From positions 3,097,118 to 3,161,117 of the forward strand of contig NZ_CP011144.1 of the NCBI RefSeq assembly GCF_000972865.1: a stretch of 64,000 nucleotides of DNA, given 5' to 3'. The notes under the pieces are model-generated. The model had not been told where the DNA came from. It was given only the letters and a program-made list of their open reading frames with translations, and ran no database searches. The DNA comes from Pseudoxanthomonas suwonensis (lineage in GTDB: Bacteria; Pseudomonadota; Gammaproteobacteria; Xanthomonadales; Xanthomonadaceae). A program made the translations under genes and the position numbers. Of the stretch, positions 27,493 through 35,289 are shown one piece after another (position 1 is the first letter of the stretch; each line of letters opens with the position of its first letter).

Positions 27493-28457
27493 CAGTTGCC
27501 CTCCCTGCGCGACAGCTGCATCAGCATGAAGCGGGCGATCGCCAGCACGATGAAGGTGACGATGAACAGGACGAAGCCCAGCAGCAGCAGCGCCGAGCGG
27601 TAGGTTTCGGTGGCCTCGCCGAAGTCGTTGGCGATCAGCGCGGCGATGGTGGTGCCCGGCTCCAGCAGCGAGGGCGTCAGCCGCACCGAGTTGCCGATCA
27701 CGAAGGCCACCGCCATGGTCTCGCCCAGGGCACGGCCCAGGCCGAGGAAGATGCCGCCGATCACCGCCGAGCGGGTGTAGGGCAGGACGATGTCCCAGCT
27801 CACTTCCCAGCGGGTGGAGCCCAGCGCGTAGGCCGATTCCTTCAGCCGCGTCGGCACGGTCAGGAACACCTCGCGCATCACCGAGGAGATGAACGGGATG
27901 ACCATGATCGCCAGCACGAAGCCGGCGGTGAGCATGCCGATGCCCAGCGGCGGGCCCTGGAACAGCGGTCCGATCAGCGGCAGGGTGCCGAGGTGGTCGT
28001 TGAGCCAGGGGGTGCCGTATTCGGTCATCACCGGCACCAGCACGAACAGGCCCCACATGCCGTAGATGATCGAGGGGATGCCGGCGAGCAGCTCGATCGC
28101 GGTGCCGACCGGCCCGCGCAGCCAGCGCGGCGCGACCTCGGTGAGGAAGAAGGCGATGCCGAAGCTGACCGGCACCGCGATCAGCATCGCGATCAGCGAG
28201 GTGACCAGGGTGCCGTAGATCGGCGCCAGCGCGCCGAACTTGTACTCGACCGGATTCCATTCGGACGAATAGAAGAAGCTCAGGCCCTGCGCCTCCAGCG
28301 CATGGCGGCCGCCCCACAGCATCGACAGCGCCGCGCCGGCCAGCGCGACCAGCACGAACACCACGCAGGCGACCAGCGCGTAGCGGAACAGCCGGTCGTT
28401 GCGCGCGTCGCGCAGGTCGTGGGAGGGAAGGGCTGAGGGGAGGGTGGTGGCGGTCAT
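27492..28457 (-). CDS. pstC: Phosphate ABC transporter permease PstC
   Basis: A 321-residue inner-membrane permease. Features: first membrane span near residues 25-47, ELLAGIPSIIYGMWGLFVLV, the coupling loop RLKESAYALGSTRWEVSWD, and GRALGETMAVAFVIGNS, all diagnostic of PstC. It is separated from the upstream pstS by 257 bp that hold a second-family hairpin repeat, so it may be read through from pstS or from a weak promoter of its own. Confidence 0.96.
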   Translation of the reverse strand: MTATTLPSALPSHDLRDARNDRLFRYALVACVVFVLVALAGAALSMLWGGRHALEAQGLSFFYSSEWNPVEYKFGALAPIYGTLVTSLIAMLIAVPVSFGIAFFLTEVAPRWLRGPVGTAIELLAGIPSIIYGMWGLFVLVPVMTEYGTPWLNDHLGTLPLIGPLFQGPPLGIGMLTAGFVLAIMVIPFISSVMREVFLTVPTRLKESAYALGSTRWEVSWDIVLPYTRSAVIGGIFLGLGRALGETMAVAFVIGNSVRLTPSLLEPGTTIAALIANDFGEATETYRSALLLLGFVLFIVTFIVLAIARFMLMQLSRREGN

Positions 28458-28570
28458 GTGATTCCGTCGTTCCGGCGGAGGTCGAAGTGCTTTTCAACAG
28501 CCGGATGGCTGGTTAAACCGGAACCCGGTGAACAGCAGTTCCGTGTCCGTTACGGAGGGCGCTGAAATTC

Positions 28571-28672
28571 CGTCATTCCCGCGTAGGCGGGAACCCAGTG
28601 ACTTTCGCTTTACCGGTTAACAGCAGCATCAACAGCGCAAGTCACTGGATCCCCGCCTCCGCGGGGATGACG
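28571..28672. repeat. Second hairpin repeat family, full doublet
   Basis: CGTCATTCCCGCGTAGGCGG then GAACCCAGTGAC at the left, and GTCACTGGATCCCCGCCTCC then GCGGGGATGACG at the right, form two inward-facing hairpins about 38 bp apart. The inner arms CAGTGAC/GTCACTG also pair, so the whole block can fold as one cruciform. It lies between pstS and pstC and could act as an mRNA stabiliser or partial terminator inside the pst operon. Confidence 0.8.
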
Positions 28673-28714
28673 CAATGGCAAAGGCGGTCGTGCGAGCACG
28701 ACCGCGCCATTGCG

Positions 28715-29809
28715 TCACTTGAACTCCGCCGCCCAGTACGCTTCGATCTGCTGCACCAGTTCCGGCGGCAGCGGCACGTAGTGCAGCTCCTGCGCCTGCG
28801 GCTGGCCCTGCTCGAAGGCCCACTTGAAGAAGTCCAGGGTGGCCTGGCTGCGCGCCGCGTTCTTGGCCTGCTTGGGCACCAGCATGAAGTTGGTGGCGGT
28901 GATCGGCCAGGCCTGCTCGCCGGGCGCGTCGGTGATCACCAGGTTGAAGTCCTGTGCGCCGGCCCAGTCGGCGCTGGCGGCGGCCGCGGCGAAGCTGTCG
29001 GCGTTCGGCTGCACCCACTGGCCGGCGGCGTTGCGCACCGACGCGTACGGCATGCCGTTCTGCAGCGCATAGGCCAGTTCGACGTAGCCGACGCCACCCT
29101 TGATCTGCTTGACGTAGGCGGCCACGCCCTCGTTGCCCTTGCCGCCCACGCCGACCGGCCACTGCAGCGAAGTGCCTTCGCCGACCTTCTGCTTCCACTC
29201 CGGACTGACCTTGGCCAGGTAGTTGCTGAAGTTGAAGGTGGTGCCCGAGCCGTCGGAGCGGTGGACGATGGTGATCTTCTCCGCCGGCAGCGCCAGGCCG
29301 GGGTTGACCGCGGCGATGGCCGGGTCGTTCCAGGTCGCGATCTTGCCGAGGAAGATGTCGGCCAGCAGCGGGCCGGTCAGGCGCAGCTGGCCCGGCTCCA
29401 CGCCCTGCAGGTTGAACACCGGGACCACGCCGCCGATCGCGGACGGGAACTGGCCCAGGCCCGCGGCGGCCAGCTCGTCGCTGGGCAGCGGCTTGTCGGT
29501 CGAACCGAAGTCGACGGTGCCGGCCTTGATCTGGGCGATGCCGCCACCGGAGCCGATCGACTGGTAGTTGACCTTGTGGCCGGTGGCCACGTTGTAGTCG
29601 GCCGACCACTTCGACACCAGTGGATAGATGAACGAGGCGCCCGCGCCGGAGATCTGCGCGGCGACCTGGTCGCCCGCGGCGGGCGCACCGGCCGCGGGCG
29701 GGGCGTCGGCACCGGCAGCGGTGTTGGCATCGCCGCCGGGCTTGCACGCGGCCAGGGCCACGCTGGCGGCCAGGGACAGGACGAGGAGTCGGACCGGGGA
29801 GGGCTTCAT
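28715..29809 (-). CDS. pstS: Phosphate-binding protein PstS, lipoprotein form
   Basis: A 364-residue substrate-binding protein. The N terminus ends in the lipobox LAAC, followed by a Pro/Ala-rich linker of about 30 residues, so it is anchored in the membrane. Phosphate-contact regions are GAGASFIYP, SIGSGGGIAQI, DFGSTDKPL and HRSDGSGTTFNF. It is about 70% alike by eye to the second pstS just upstream, which has a plain signal peptide. A PHO box lies 61-78 bp before the start. Confidence 0.95.
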   Translation of the reverse strand: MKPSPVRLLVLSLAASVALAACKPGGDANTAAGADAPPAAGAPAAGDQVAAQISGAGASFIYPLVSKWSADYNVATGHKVNYQSIGSGGGIAQIKAGTVDFGSTDKPLPSDELAAAGLGQFPSAIGGVVPVFNLQGVEPGQLRLTGPLLADIFLGKIATWNDPAIAAVNPGLALPAEKITIVHRSDGSGTTFNFSNYLAKVSPEWKQKVGEGTSLQWPVGVGGKGNEGVAAYVKQIKGGVGYVELAYALQNGMPYASVRNAAGQWVQPNADSFAAAAASADWAGAQDFNLVITDAPGEQAWPITATNFMLVPKQAKNAARSQATLDFFKWAFEQGQPQAQELHYVPLPPELVQQIEAYWAAEFK

Positions 29810-29869
29810 GGGCTCGCTACGGGTCTGGCCGGACAGGCCGGCGGATGGGACACATGAAATGATGTTTTT

Positions 29870-29887
29870 GTGACAGCCGTATGACGC
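29870..29887 (-). promoter_or_regulatory. PHO box of the lipoprotein pstS
   Basis: On the minus strand GCGTCAT-ACGG-CTGTCAC gives two PhoB half-sites (consensus CTGTCAT) exactly 11 bp apart. A weaker ACATCAT follows at the next 11-bp step (29859-29865). It lies 61-78 bp upstream of the pstS start. Confidence 0.8.
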
Positions 29888-29938
29888 CGTGCCCGGATCC
29901 CCGACGGACGGCAGGATGGCGCGCACAAGTCATTGATT

Positions 29939-29974
29939 TAAAAAAGAAAGAGCGCGGACCAGTGGCCCGCGCTC
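29939..29974 (-). terminator. Terminator after the second pstS
   Basis: On the minus strand GAGCGCGG and CCGCGCTC form an 8-bp stem with a 9-nt loop, followed directly by TTTCTTTTTT. It separates the two pstS transcripts, so each is likely driven by its own PHO box. Confidence 0.88.
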
Positions 29975-30007
29975 CGGGTGAACGGCAAGGGGAGAGAGGC
30001 TTGCCGC

Positions 30008-31030
30008 TCAGTACTTCAGGTTCTGCGCCCAATAGGCCTTGATCTGGTTGACCAGGGCGTCCGGCAGCGGCACGTAGTCCAGCTGGCGGGCCTGGTCGTC
30101 GCCGTTGGCGTAGACCCAGGTGAAGAAGTCCTTGGTGTTCTTGGCGCCGGCGACGTTCTTGGGCTGCTTGTACACCAGGATGAAGTTGGTGGCGGTGATC
30201 GGCCAGGAGTTGTCGCCCGGCGCGTTGGTCATCACCAGGAAGAAGTCCTTGCTCTTGGCCCAGTCGGCGCTGGCGGCGGCCGCGGCGAAGGATTCCTCGC
30301 TCGGCTGCACGAACCTGCCGGCGGCGTTCTTCAGCGAGGCGTGCGAGAGCTTGTTCTGCTGGGCGTAGGACAGTTCGACGTAGCCGATGCCGCCCTTGAT
30401 CTGCTTGACGTAGGCGGACACACCCTCGTTGCCCTTGCCGCCGATGCCGGCCGGCCACTGCACCGACGTGCCTTCGCCGACCTTGGTCTTCCACTCCGGG
30501 CTGACCTTGGACAGGTAATTGACGAAGTTGAAGGTGGTGCCCGAGCCGTCGGAGCGGTGCACGACGGTGATCTTCTGGTCGGGCAGGGCCAGGCCTGGGT
30601 TGAGCGCGGCGATGGCCGGATCGTTCCACTTGCTGATCTTGCCGAGGAAGATGTCGGCCAGGGTGGCGCCGTCGAGCTTGAGCGCGCCCGGGGCGATGCC
30701 GGCCACGTTGAGGATCGGCACCACGCCGCCGATCACCGACGGGAACTGGGCCAGGCCGTACTTGGCCAGTTCTTCGGGCTTGAGCGGGGCGTCGGTGGAG
30801 CCGAAGTCGACGGTGCCGGCCTTGATCTGGGCGATGCCGCCGCCGGAGCCGATCGACTGGTAGTTGACCTGCTTGCTGGTCGCGCCCTTGTAATCGGCCG
30901 ACCACTTGGTCATGACCGGATAGATGAAGGACGCGCCGGCGCCGGTCACGTCGTTGGCGTGGGCGAGGGAAACGGACGAGGCGGCCGCGATGAACGCGGC
31001 GGCGACGCGGGACTTGAACGTGACGTTCAC
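30008..31030 (-). CDS. pstS: Phosphate-binding protein PstS, soluble periplasmic form
   Basis: A 340-residue periplasmic phosphate-binding protein. A signal peptide (cleavage after SLAHA near residue 25) replaces the lipobox of its paralogue. The binding motifs GAGASFIYP, SIGSGGGIAQI, DFGSTDAPL and HRSDGSGTTFNF are kept. The start is GTG at 31030, with AGGAG 7 nt upstream; no ATG fits. A strong terminator follows, so this gene is probably expressed alone and at a high level from the PHO box at 31111-31150. Confidence 0.94.
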   Translation of the reverse strand: MNVTFKSRVAAAFIAAASSVSLAHANDVTGAGASFIYPVMTKWSADYKGATSKQVNYQSIGSGGGIAQIKAGTVDFGSTDAPLKPEELAKYGLAQFPSVIGGVVPILNVAGIAPGALKLDGATLADIFLGKISKWNDPAIAALNPGLALPDQKITVVHRSDGSGTTFNFVNYLSKVSPEWKTKVGEGTSVQWPAGIGGKGNEGVSAYVKQIKGGIGYVELSYAQQNKLSHASLKNAAGRFVQPSEESFAAAAASADWAKSKDFFLVMTNAPGDNSWPITATNFILVYKQPKNVAGAKNTKDFFTWVYANGDDQARQLDYVPLPDALVNQIKAYWAQNLKY

Positions 31031-31110
31031 GGGGAAGCTCCTGGCTAGGGGCGGATCGGGTGGTGGCGGGATGCGGGCTGCATCCATCCCGGCCATTGCA
31101 TAACCGGCCG

Positions 31111-31150
31111 ATGACAGCAGCGCGTAGTTCCGATGACCGCCATGTGACAA
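31111..31150 (-). promoter_or_regulatory. PHO box of the soluble pstS
   Basis: Read on the minus strand: TTGTCAC (31144-31150), CGGTCAT (31133-31139), a degenerate site, then CTGTCAT (31111-31117). All fall on an 11-bp grid, the helical spacing used by PhoB dimers. A TTATGC -10-like hexamer lies 7 bp further on (31098-31103). Confidence 0.85.
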
Positions 31151-31197
31151 CCGCTGCGATCCGGCACCGGGTGCGGTCGCGCGGCAGCGCTGGCCCG

Positions 31198-31237
31198 CCG
31201 TCATCCATTTGTCATCGTGGGTACGCGCGGCTGTCAG
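31198..31237 (+). promoter_or_regulatory. PHO box of the phosphate porin gene
   Basis: CCGTCAT-CCAT-TTGTCAT at 31198-31215 is a near-ideal PHO box. A third half-site CTGTCAG (31231-31237) lies two 11-bp steps later. The pattern site-site-gap-site is the same as in the divergent pstS box, in mirror image. It is 98 bp upstream of the porin start. Confidence 0.85.
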
Positions 31238-31334
31238 ATTCCGGTCGCAAGCTGCGCGGCGTTTAACGGGTGCTTCACGTCCTCCTGCAGGACGGCATCC
31301 GCGTACGCAAACCACCACCCACCCGGAGAGTCCC

Positions 31335-32630
31335 ATGCGTTATTCCTTCCTCGCCGTCGCGCTCGCCGCGGCCCTGGGCACCGCGACCTTCGACGCCACC
31401 GCCGCCGACAGCGCCGAGCTGGCCGAACTGAAGGCCCAGCTGAGCGCCCTGCAGGCCCGCGTCGCCGAACTGGAGACGCGCACCGACGCGCAGTCGGACA
31501 TCAACGTCGGCACCCAGCAGAGCATCGAGAGCATCGCCGCGACCACGCCCAAGCTCGAGACCAAGGGCGGCATCAAGGTCACCTCGCCGGACAAGAAGTT
31601 CGAGGCCTCGCTCGGTGGCCGCATCCACTTCGACGCCTACGCCTTCGACCGCGACATCGCCGCGACCACCGGCACCACCGAATTCCGGCGCGCGCGCCTG
31701 ACCCTGGCGGGCAAGGCGCTGGGCTGGGACTACAAGGTCGAGCAGGACTTCGCCGCCGGCACCAACCTGGACGGCCTGCGCGACGCCTTCATCGCCACCA
31801 GCCTGTGGGGCGGCAAGGCCACCATCGGCCACTTCAAGCCGTACCGCTCGATGGAGGAACTGACCAGCTCCAACGAGATCCTGATGATGGAGCGTCCGTT
31901 CGCATCGGCCACCGGCCTGTTCAGCGGCCGCCAGTTCCAGCAGGGCGTGGGTTACCAGCGTGGCGGCGAGAACTACACCGCCGGCTTCACCGTGTTCAAC
32001 CTGCGCGGGGCTTCCGGCGTGCGCAACGAGGGCGTGGGCGCCTCCGGCCGCGTGACCTTCGCGCCGATCAACAACGACAACGAGACCCTGCACTTCGGCG
32101 GCTGGGCCAGCCTGGAGAACAACAACCAGGGCTCGGCCGACCTGTCGGCGGTGGCCAACTACGCCGGCCGCCGCGGCCCGGCGCAGACGATCGCCACCAC
32201 CACCGGCGCCAGCCGCAACCAGGTGACGGCCTACGGCCTGGAAGCGGCCGGCTCGTTCGGTCCGCTGTTCTTCCAGGGCGAGTACGTCAACGCGACGTTC
32301 GGCCAGCCGCTGGGCCGCGACCAGGACGTGACCACGTGGTACCTGCAGGGCAGCTGGCTGCTCAACGGCGGCCACAAGGGCTACAAGCCCGCCACCGGCA
32401 TCTTCGGTTCGCCCAAGGTCGACAGCAAGGGCCTGTGGGAGTTGACCGCGCGCTACGACACCATCGAGAACAAGGACATCGCCGACCGCGAGGCGACCAG
32501 CGTGATCCTGGGCGTCAACTACTACGTCAACGCCAACCTGCGCTTCATGTTCAACTACACGCAGGGCGACAACCAGGTCAACGGCGACGAAACCGGGCAG
32601 TACGCGCTGCGTACGCAGTTCAGCTGGTAA
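31335..32630 (+). CDS. oprP: Phosphate/polyphosphate-selective porin (OprP/OprO family)
   Basis: A 431-residue outer-membrane beta-barrel. After a signal peptide (cleavage near ATAA, residue 24) comes a coiled-coil stretch (ELAELKAQLSALQARVAELE) that trimerises these porins. The barrel opens with EASLGGRIHFDAYAFDRD and ends in the terminal aromatic signature LRTQFSW. Such porins take up phosphate or pyrophosphate under starvation. Divergent from pstS and PHO-box controlled, it completes the pathway from the outer membrane to the Pst transporter. A strong terminator follows. Confidence 0.93.
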   Translation: MRYSFLAVALAAALGTATFDATAADSAELAELKAQLSALQARVAELETRTDAQSDINVGTQQSIESIAATTPKLETKGGIKVTSPDKKFEASLGGRIHFDAYAFDRDIAATTGTTEFRRARLTLAGKALGWDYKVEQDFAAGTNLDGLRDAFIATSLWGGKATIGHFKPYRSMEELTSSNEILMMERPFASATGLFSGRQFQQGVGYQRGGENYTAGFTVFNLRGASGVRNEGVGASGRVTFAPINNDNETLHFGGWASLENNNQGSADLSAVANYAGRRGPAQTIATTTGASRNQVTAYGLEAAGSFGPLFFQGEYVNATFGQPLGRDQDVTTWYLQGSWLLNGGHKGYKPATGIFGSPKVDSKGLWELTARYDTIENKDIADREATSVILGVNYYVNANLRFMFNYTQGDNQVNGDETGQYALRTQFSW

Positions 32631-32655
32631 GAGATGGCGGTTGTTGTTGCAGGAG

Positions 32656-32685
32656 CGCCCCGCATGTGCGGGGCGTTCTTTTTTA
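32656..32685 (+). terminator. Terminator of the porin gene
   Basis: CGCCCCGCA-TG-TGCGGGGCG is a 9-bp stem with a tiny loop, followed by TTCTTTTTT. It ends 55 bp after the porin stop. Confidence 0.93.
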
Positions 32686-32743
32686 GGGGGGGCGACGCGA
32701 CCTGATGGGCCTCGCCGCTGCGCGCGACGATGCGATGTCCTCT

Positions 32744-33206
32744 TGTAGGAGCCGGGTTCAGCCGGCGACGCGACGCCGTCGGCACAGGTGACGCCCTCGT
32801 GTTTCCGACGCCCGTGTCGCCGACTGAAGTCAGCTCCTACAGGAGAGCGGCCGCGCCGGTGCTGTTGTAGGAGCCGGGTTCAGCCGGCGACGCGACGCCG
32901 TCGGCCCAGGCGACGCCCTCGTGATCCCGACGCCCGTGTCGCCGACTGAAGTCAGCTCCTACAGGAGAGCGGCCGCGCCGATGCTGTTGTAGGAGCCGGG
33001 TTCAGCCGGCGACGCGACGCCGTCGGCCCAGGCGACGCCCTCATGGTCCCGACGCCCGTGTCGCCGACTGAAGTCGGCTCCTACAGGAGAGCGGCCGCGC
33101 CGGTGCTGTTGTAGGAGCCGGGTTCAGCCGGCGACGCGACGCCGCCGGCGCAGGCGACGCCCTCGTGATCCCGACGCCCGTGTCGCCAGCAAGCTGGGCT
33201 CCTACA
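32744..33206 (+). repeat. Tandem array of four REP doublets, 122-bp period
   Basis: Four GTAG-headed composites start at 32744, 32866, 32988 and 33110, exactly 122 bp apart. Each is about 98 bp and is separated by a nearly constant 24-bp spacer (GGAGAGCGGCCGCGCCGGTG, then CTGT). The first three are almost identical. The fourth ends in a different right-hand hairpin (CCAGCAAGCTGGGCTCCTAC) and runs into the nth stop codon. The exact period suggests amplification by slippage or unequal crossing-over. Confidence 0.9.
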
Positions 33207-33957
33207 ACGCCGGGTCGCCGGGGGTCTTGTCGGGGTAGTGGCACAGGTCGCGGACCACGCAGCGCGGGCACTCGGGCCTGCGTGCCTTGCACACGTAGCG
33301 GCCATGCAGGATCAGCCAGTGGTGCGCGTCCTGCAGGAACTCCGCGGGCACGCGCCGCAGCAGCGCGTCCTCGACCGCGCGCACGTCCTTGCCCGGGGCC
33401 AGGCCGGTGCGGTTGGCGACGCGGAAGATGTGGGTGTCCACCGCCATGGTCGGCTCGCCGAAGGCGGTGTTGAGGACCACGTTGGCGGTCTTGCGGCCCA
33501 CCCCGGGCAGCGCCTCCAGCGCGGCGCGCTCGCGCGGCACCTGGCCGCCGTGCTCTTCGACCAGGATCCGGCAGGCGGCGATGACGTTCCTGGCCTTGGC
33601 GTTGAACAGGCCGATGGTGGAGATGTATTTCTTCAGGCCTTCCTCGCCCAGCTCGAGGATCGCCTGCGGGGTGTTCGCCACCGGGTACAGACGGCGGGTG
33701 GCCTTGTTCACGCCGACGTCGGTGGCCTGCGCGGAGAGGATCACCGCGACCAGCAATTCGAACGGGGTCGTGTATTCCAGTTCGGTGGTCGGGTGCGGAT
33801 CCAGTTCGCGCAGGCGGGTGAACATCTCCTGCACTTCGTCGCGGGTCATCAGGGTGCTGCGACGCGCCGCAGGCTTGCCCGCGCCGGTGCGCTTGGTGGC
33901 CGATGCTCCGGCAGCGGCCGGGGCGGCCGCCGGGCGGCGCCTGGCGGGCGGGCTCAT
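33202..33957 (-). CDS. nth: Endonuclease III
   Basis: A 251-residue DNA glycosylase/AP lyase for oxidised pyrimidines. The helix-hairpin-helix LPGVGRKTANVVL carries the catalytic Lys, and VDTHIFRVANR the catalytic Asp. The Fe-S cluster is C-x6-C-x2-C-x5-C (CKARRPECPRCVVRDLC). An about 36-residue basic Ala-rich N-terminal extension precedes the usual start at MTRDEV; the start at 33957 overlaps the upstream TGA (ATGA), which supports it. The stop codon TAG is the TAG of the REP head GTAGGAGC, so the gene ends exactly in a repeat. Confidence 0.95.
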   Translation of the reverse strand: MSPPARRRPAAAPAAAGASATKRTGAGKPAARRSTLMTRDEVQEMFTRLRELDPHPTTELEYTTPFELLVAVILSAQATDVGVNKATRRLYPVANTPQAILELGEEGLKKYISTIGLFNAKARNVIAACRILVEEHGGQVPRERAALEALPGVGRKTANVVLNTAFGEPTMAVDTHIFRVANRTGLAPGKDVRAVEDALLRRVPAEFLQDAHHWLILHGRYVCKARRPECPRCVVRDLCHYPDKTPGDPAL

Positions 33958-34334
33958 CCGGATATCCGCCCGGCGGCCTTGGCCCGGGCGCGCGCCAGCG
34001 CGGCCGCCGCTGCCGGCGGAAGTGCAGGTGCGGAAGCTGCGGGAGCGCCGGCCGCGGCCACCGGCGGTTCCGTGACCGCCGCGGCGGACGCGCGCCGTGC
34101 GGCGCGTTCGGCCGCCCGTCGCGCCAGCCGCGCCGCGCGGGCGCGGTGGCGTTCGCGTGCGTCCCAGGCGGTGCGCAGCTGCCGCTGCGCGGCCAGCAGC
34201 GGAGCGTCTTCCGGATCGCCGCTGGCGGCGTGGTCCATCAGCCCGGCCTGCAGCGCGCCGTCCAGGTCGCCGGCGCGCAGCAGCGACAGCAGCCGCTGGC
34301 GGGTTTCCTGCGCGGGATCGGTGGGACGGGCCAT
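33954..34334 (-). CDS. Uncharacterised Ala/Arg-rich small protein
   Basis: A 126-residue protein I do not recognise. Residues 1-60 look ordered (MARPTDPAQETRQRLLSLLR, then GDLDGALQAGLMDHAASGDP, possibly a TPR-like helical pair). Residues 60-126 are a basic, Ala-rich tail that resembles the N-terminal extension of Nth. It starts 2 bp after the enoyl-CoA hydratase stop and overlaps nth by 4 bp, so the three are one transcription unit. No function is proposed. Confidence 0.65.
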   Translation of the reverse strand: MARPTDPAQETRQRLLSLLRAGDLDGALQAGLMDHAASGDPEDAPLLAAQRQLRTAWDARERHRARAARLARRAAERAARRASAAAVTEPPVAAAGAPAASAPALPPAAAAALARARAKAAGRISG

Positions 34335-34336
34335 GG

Positions 34337-35119
34337 TCAGCGGTTGCGGAACTGCGGCTTGCGCTTTTCCAGGAACGCGGCGGTGCCCTCGCGCATGTCT
34401 TCGCTGGCGAACAGCAGGGCGAACTGCGCGGTCTCGAACTGCAGCCCTTCCTCGATCCCGCATTCGCCGCCGAGCACCACCGCGTCGAGCACGCCGCGCA
34501 GCGCCAGCGGCGCGGCGGCGGCCAGCTGCGCGGCCAGCTTCATGGTCTCGGCCTCCAGTTCGGCTGCCGGCACCACCCGGTTGACCAGGCCCAGCTGCAG
34601 CGCGCGTGCGGCGTCGACCGGGGCACCGAGCAGGCACAGCTCCAGCGCGGCGGCGCGGCCGGCCAGGCGCAGCAGGCGCTGGGTGCCGCCGAACCCCGGG
34701 ATCAGGCCCAGGCCCACCTCCGGCTGGCCCAGGCGGGCGCTGTCGGCGGCCACGCGCAGGTGGCAGGCCATCGCCAGTTCCAGGCCCCCGCCCAGTGCGT
34801 ATCCGTTCACCATTGCGACGACCGGCTTGGGCAGGCGCTCGATCCGGCGCATCAGCCGTTGCCCCACCAGGGAGAACTCGCGTCCCTCGATCGCGGTCAG
34901 GCCGTTCATCTCGGCGATGTCGGCGCCGGCGACGAACGCCTTGGAACCGCTTCCGGTCAACACCAGCGCGCGTATGCCGGCATCCTCCGCGGCCGCGGCG
35001 AACGCGGCATCCAGCGCCTCCAGGGTCTGCCGGTTCAGGGCATTCAGCTTGTCCGGGCGGTCGACGGTAAGGACGCGGACGCCGTCGGTGTCGCGGCTGA
35101 GGACGGGGCTGGCCGTCAT
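34337..35119 (-). CDS. Enoyl-CoA hydratase/isomerase family protein
   Basis: A 260-residue crotonase-fold enzyme. The oxyanion-hole segments are GSKAFVAGADIAEM and GYALGGGLELAMACHLR. GQPEVGLGLIPGFGGTQRLLR carries the Glu typical of true hydratases (E in QPEV), and the second catalytic Glu may be in the GGGLELA block. Likely role: hydration of short-chain enoyl-CoA in fatty-acid breakdown. First gene of the unit with the small unknown protein and nth. Confidence 0.92.
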   Translation of the reverse strand: MTASPVLSRDTDGVRVLTVDRPDKLNALNRQTLEALDAAFAAAAEDAGIRALVLTGSGSKAFVAGADIAEMNGLTAIEGREFSLVGQRLMRRIERLPKPVVAMVNGYALGGGLELAMACHLRVAADSARLGQPEVGLGLIPGFGGTQRLLRLAGRAAALELCLLGAPVDAARALQLGLVNRVVPAAELEAETMKLAAQLAAAAPLALRGVLDAVVLGGECGIEEGLQFETAQFALLFASEDMREGTAAFLEKRKPQFRNR

Positions 35120-35289
35120 GGGGTGGACTCCTGGGTCGGGAATGTGAAGGCGGCGGCCGGAACTTCCCGCCACGAGGGCGGTCCGAAGCCCCGACCCGCG
35201 CTGGCGGGCCGCCAGTGCGGCGGCTATCCTAGCGCGTCCGCTACTGCCGGGACCCACCCGGCACCACCCCTCTCCGGAGAAAGATCCAG

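Noticed and set aside
32744..33206. Regular 122-bp repeats considered as a CRISPR array
   Set aside because: The repeated unit is 98 bp, the spacers are all nearly the same 24 bp, and no cas gene is near. It is a REP tandem array.
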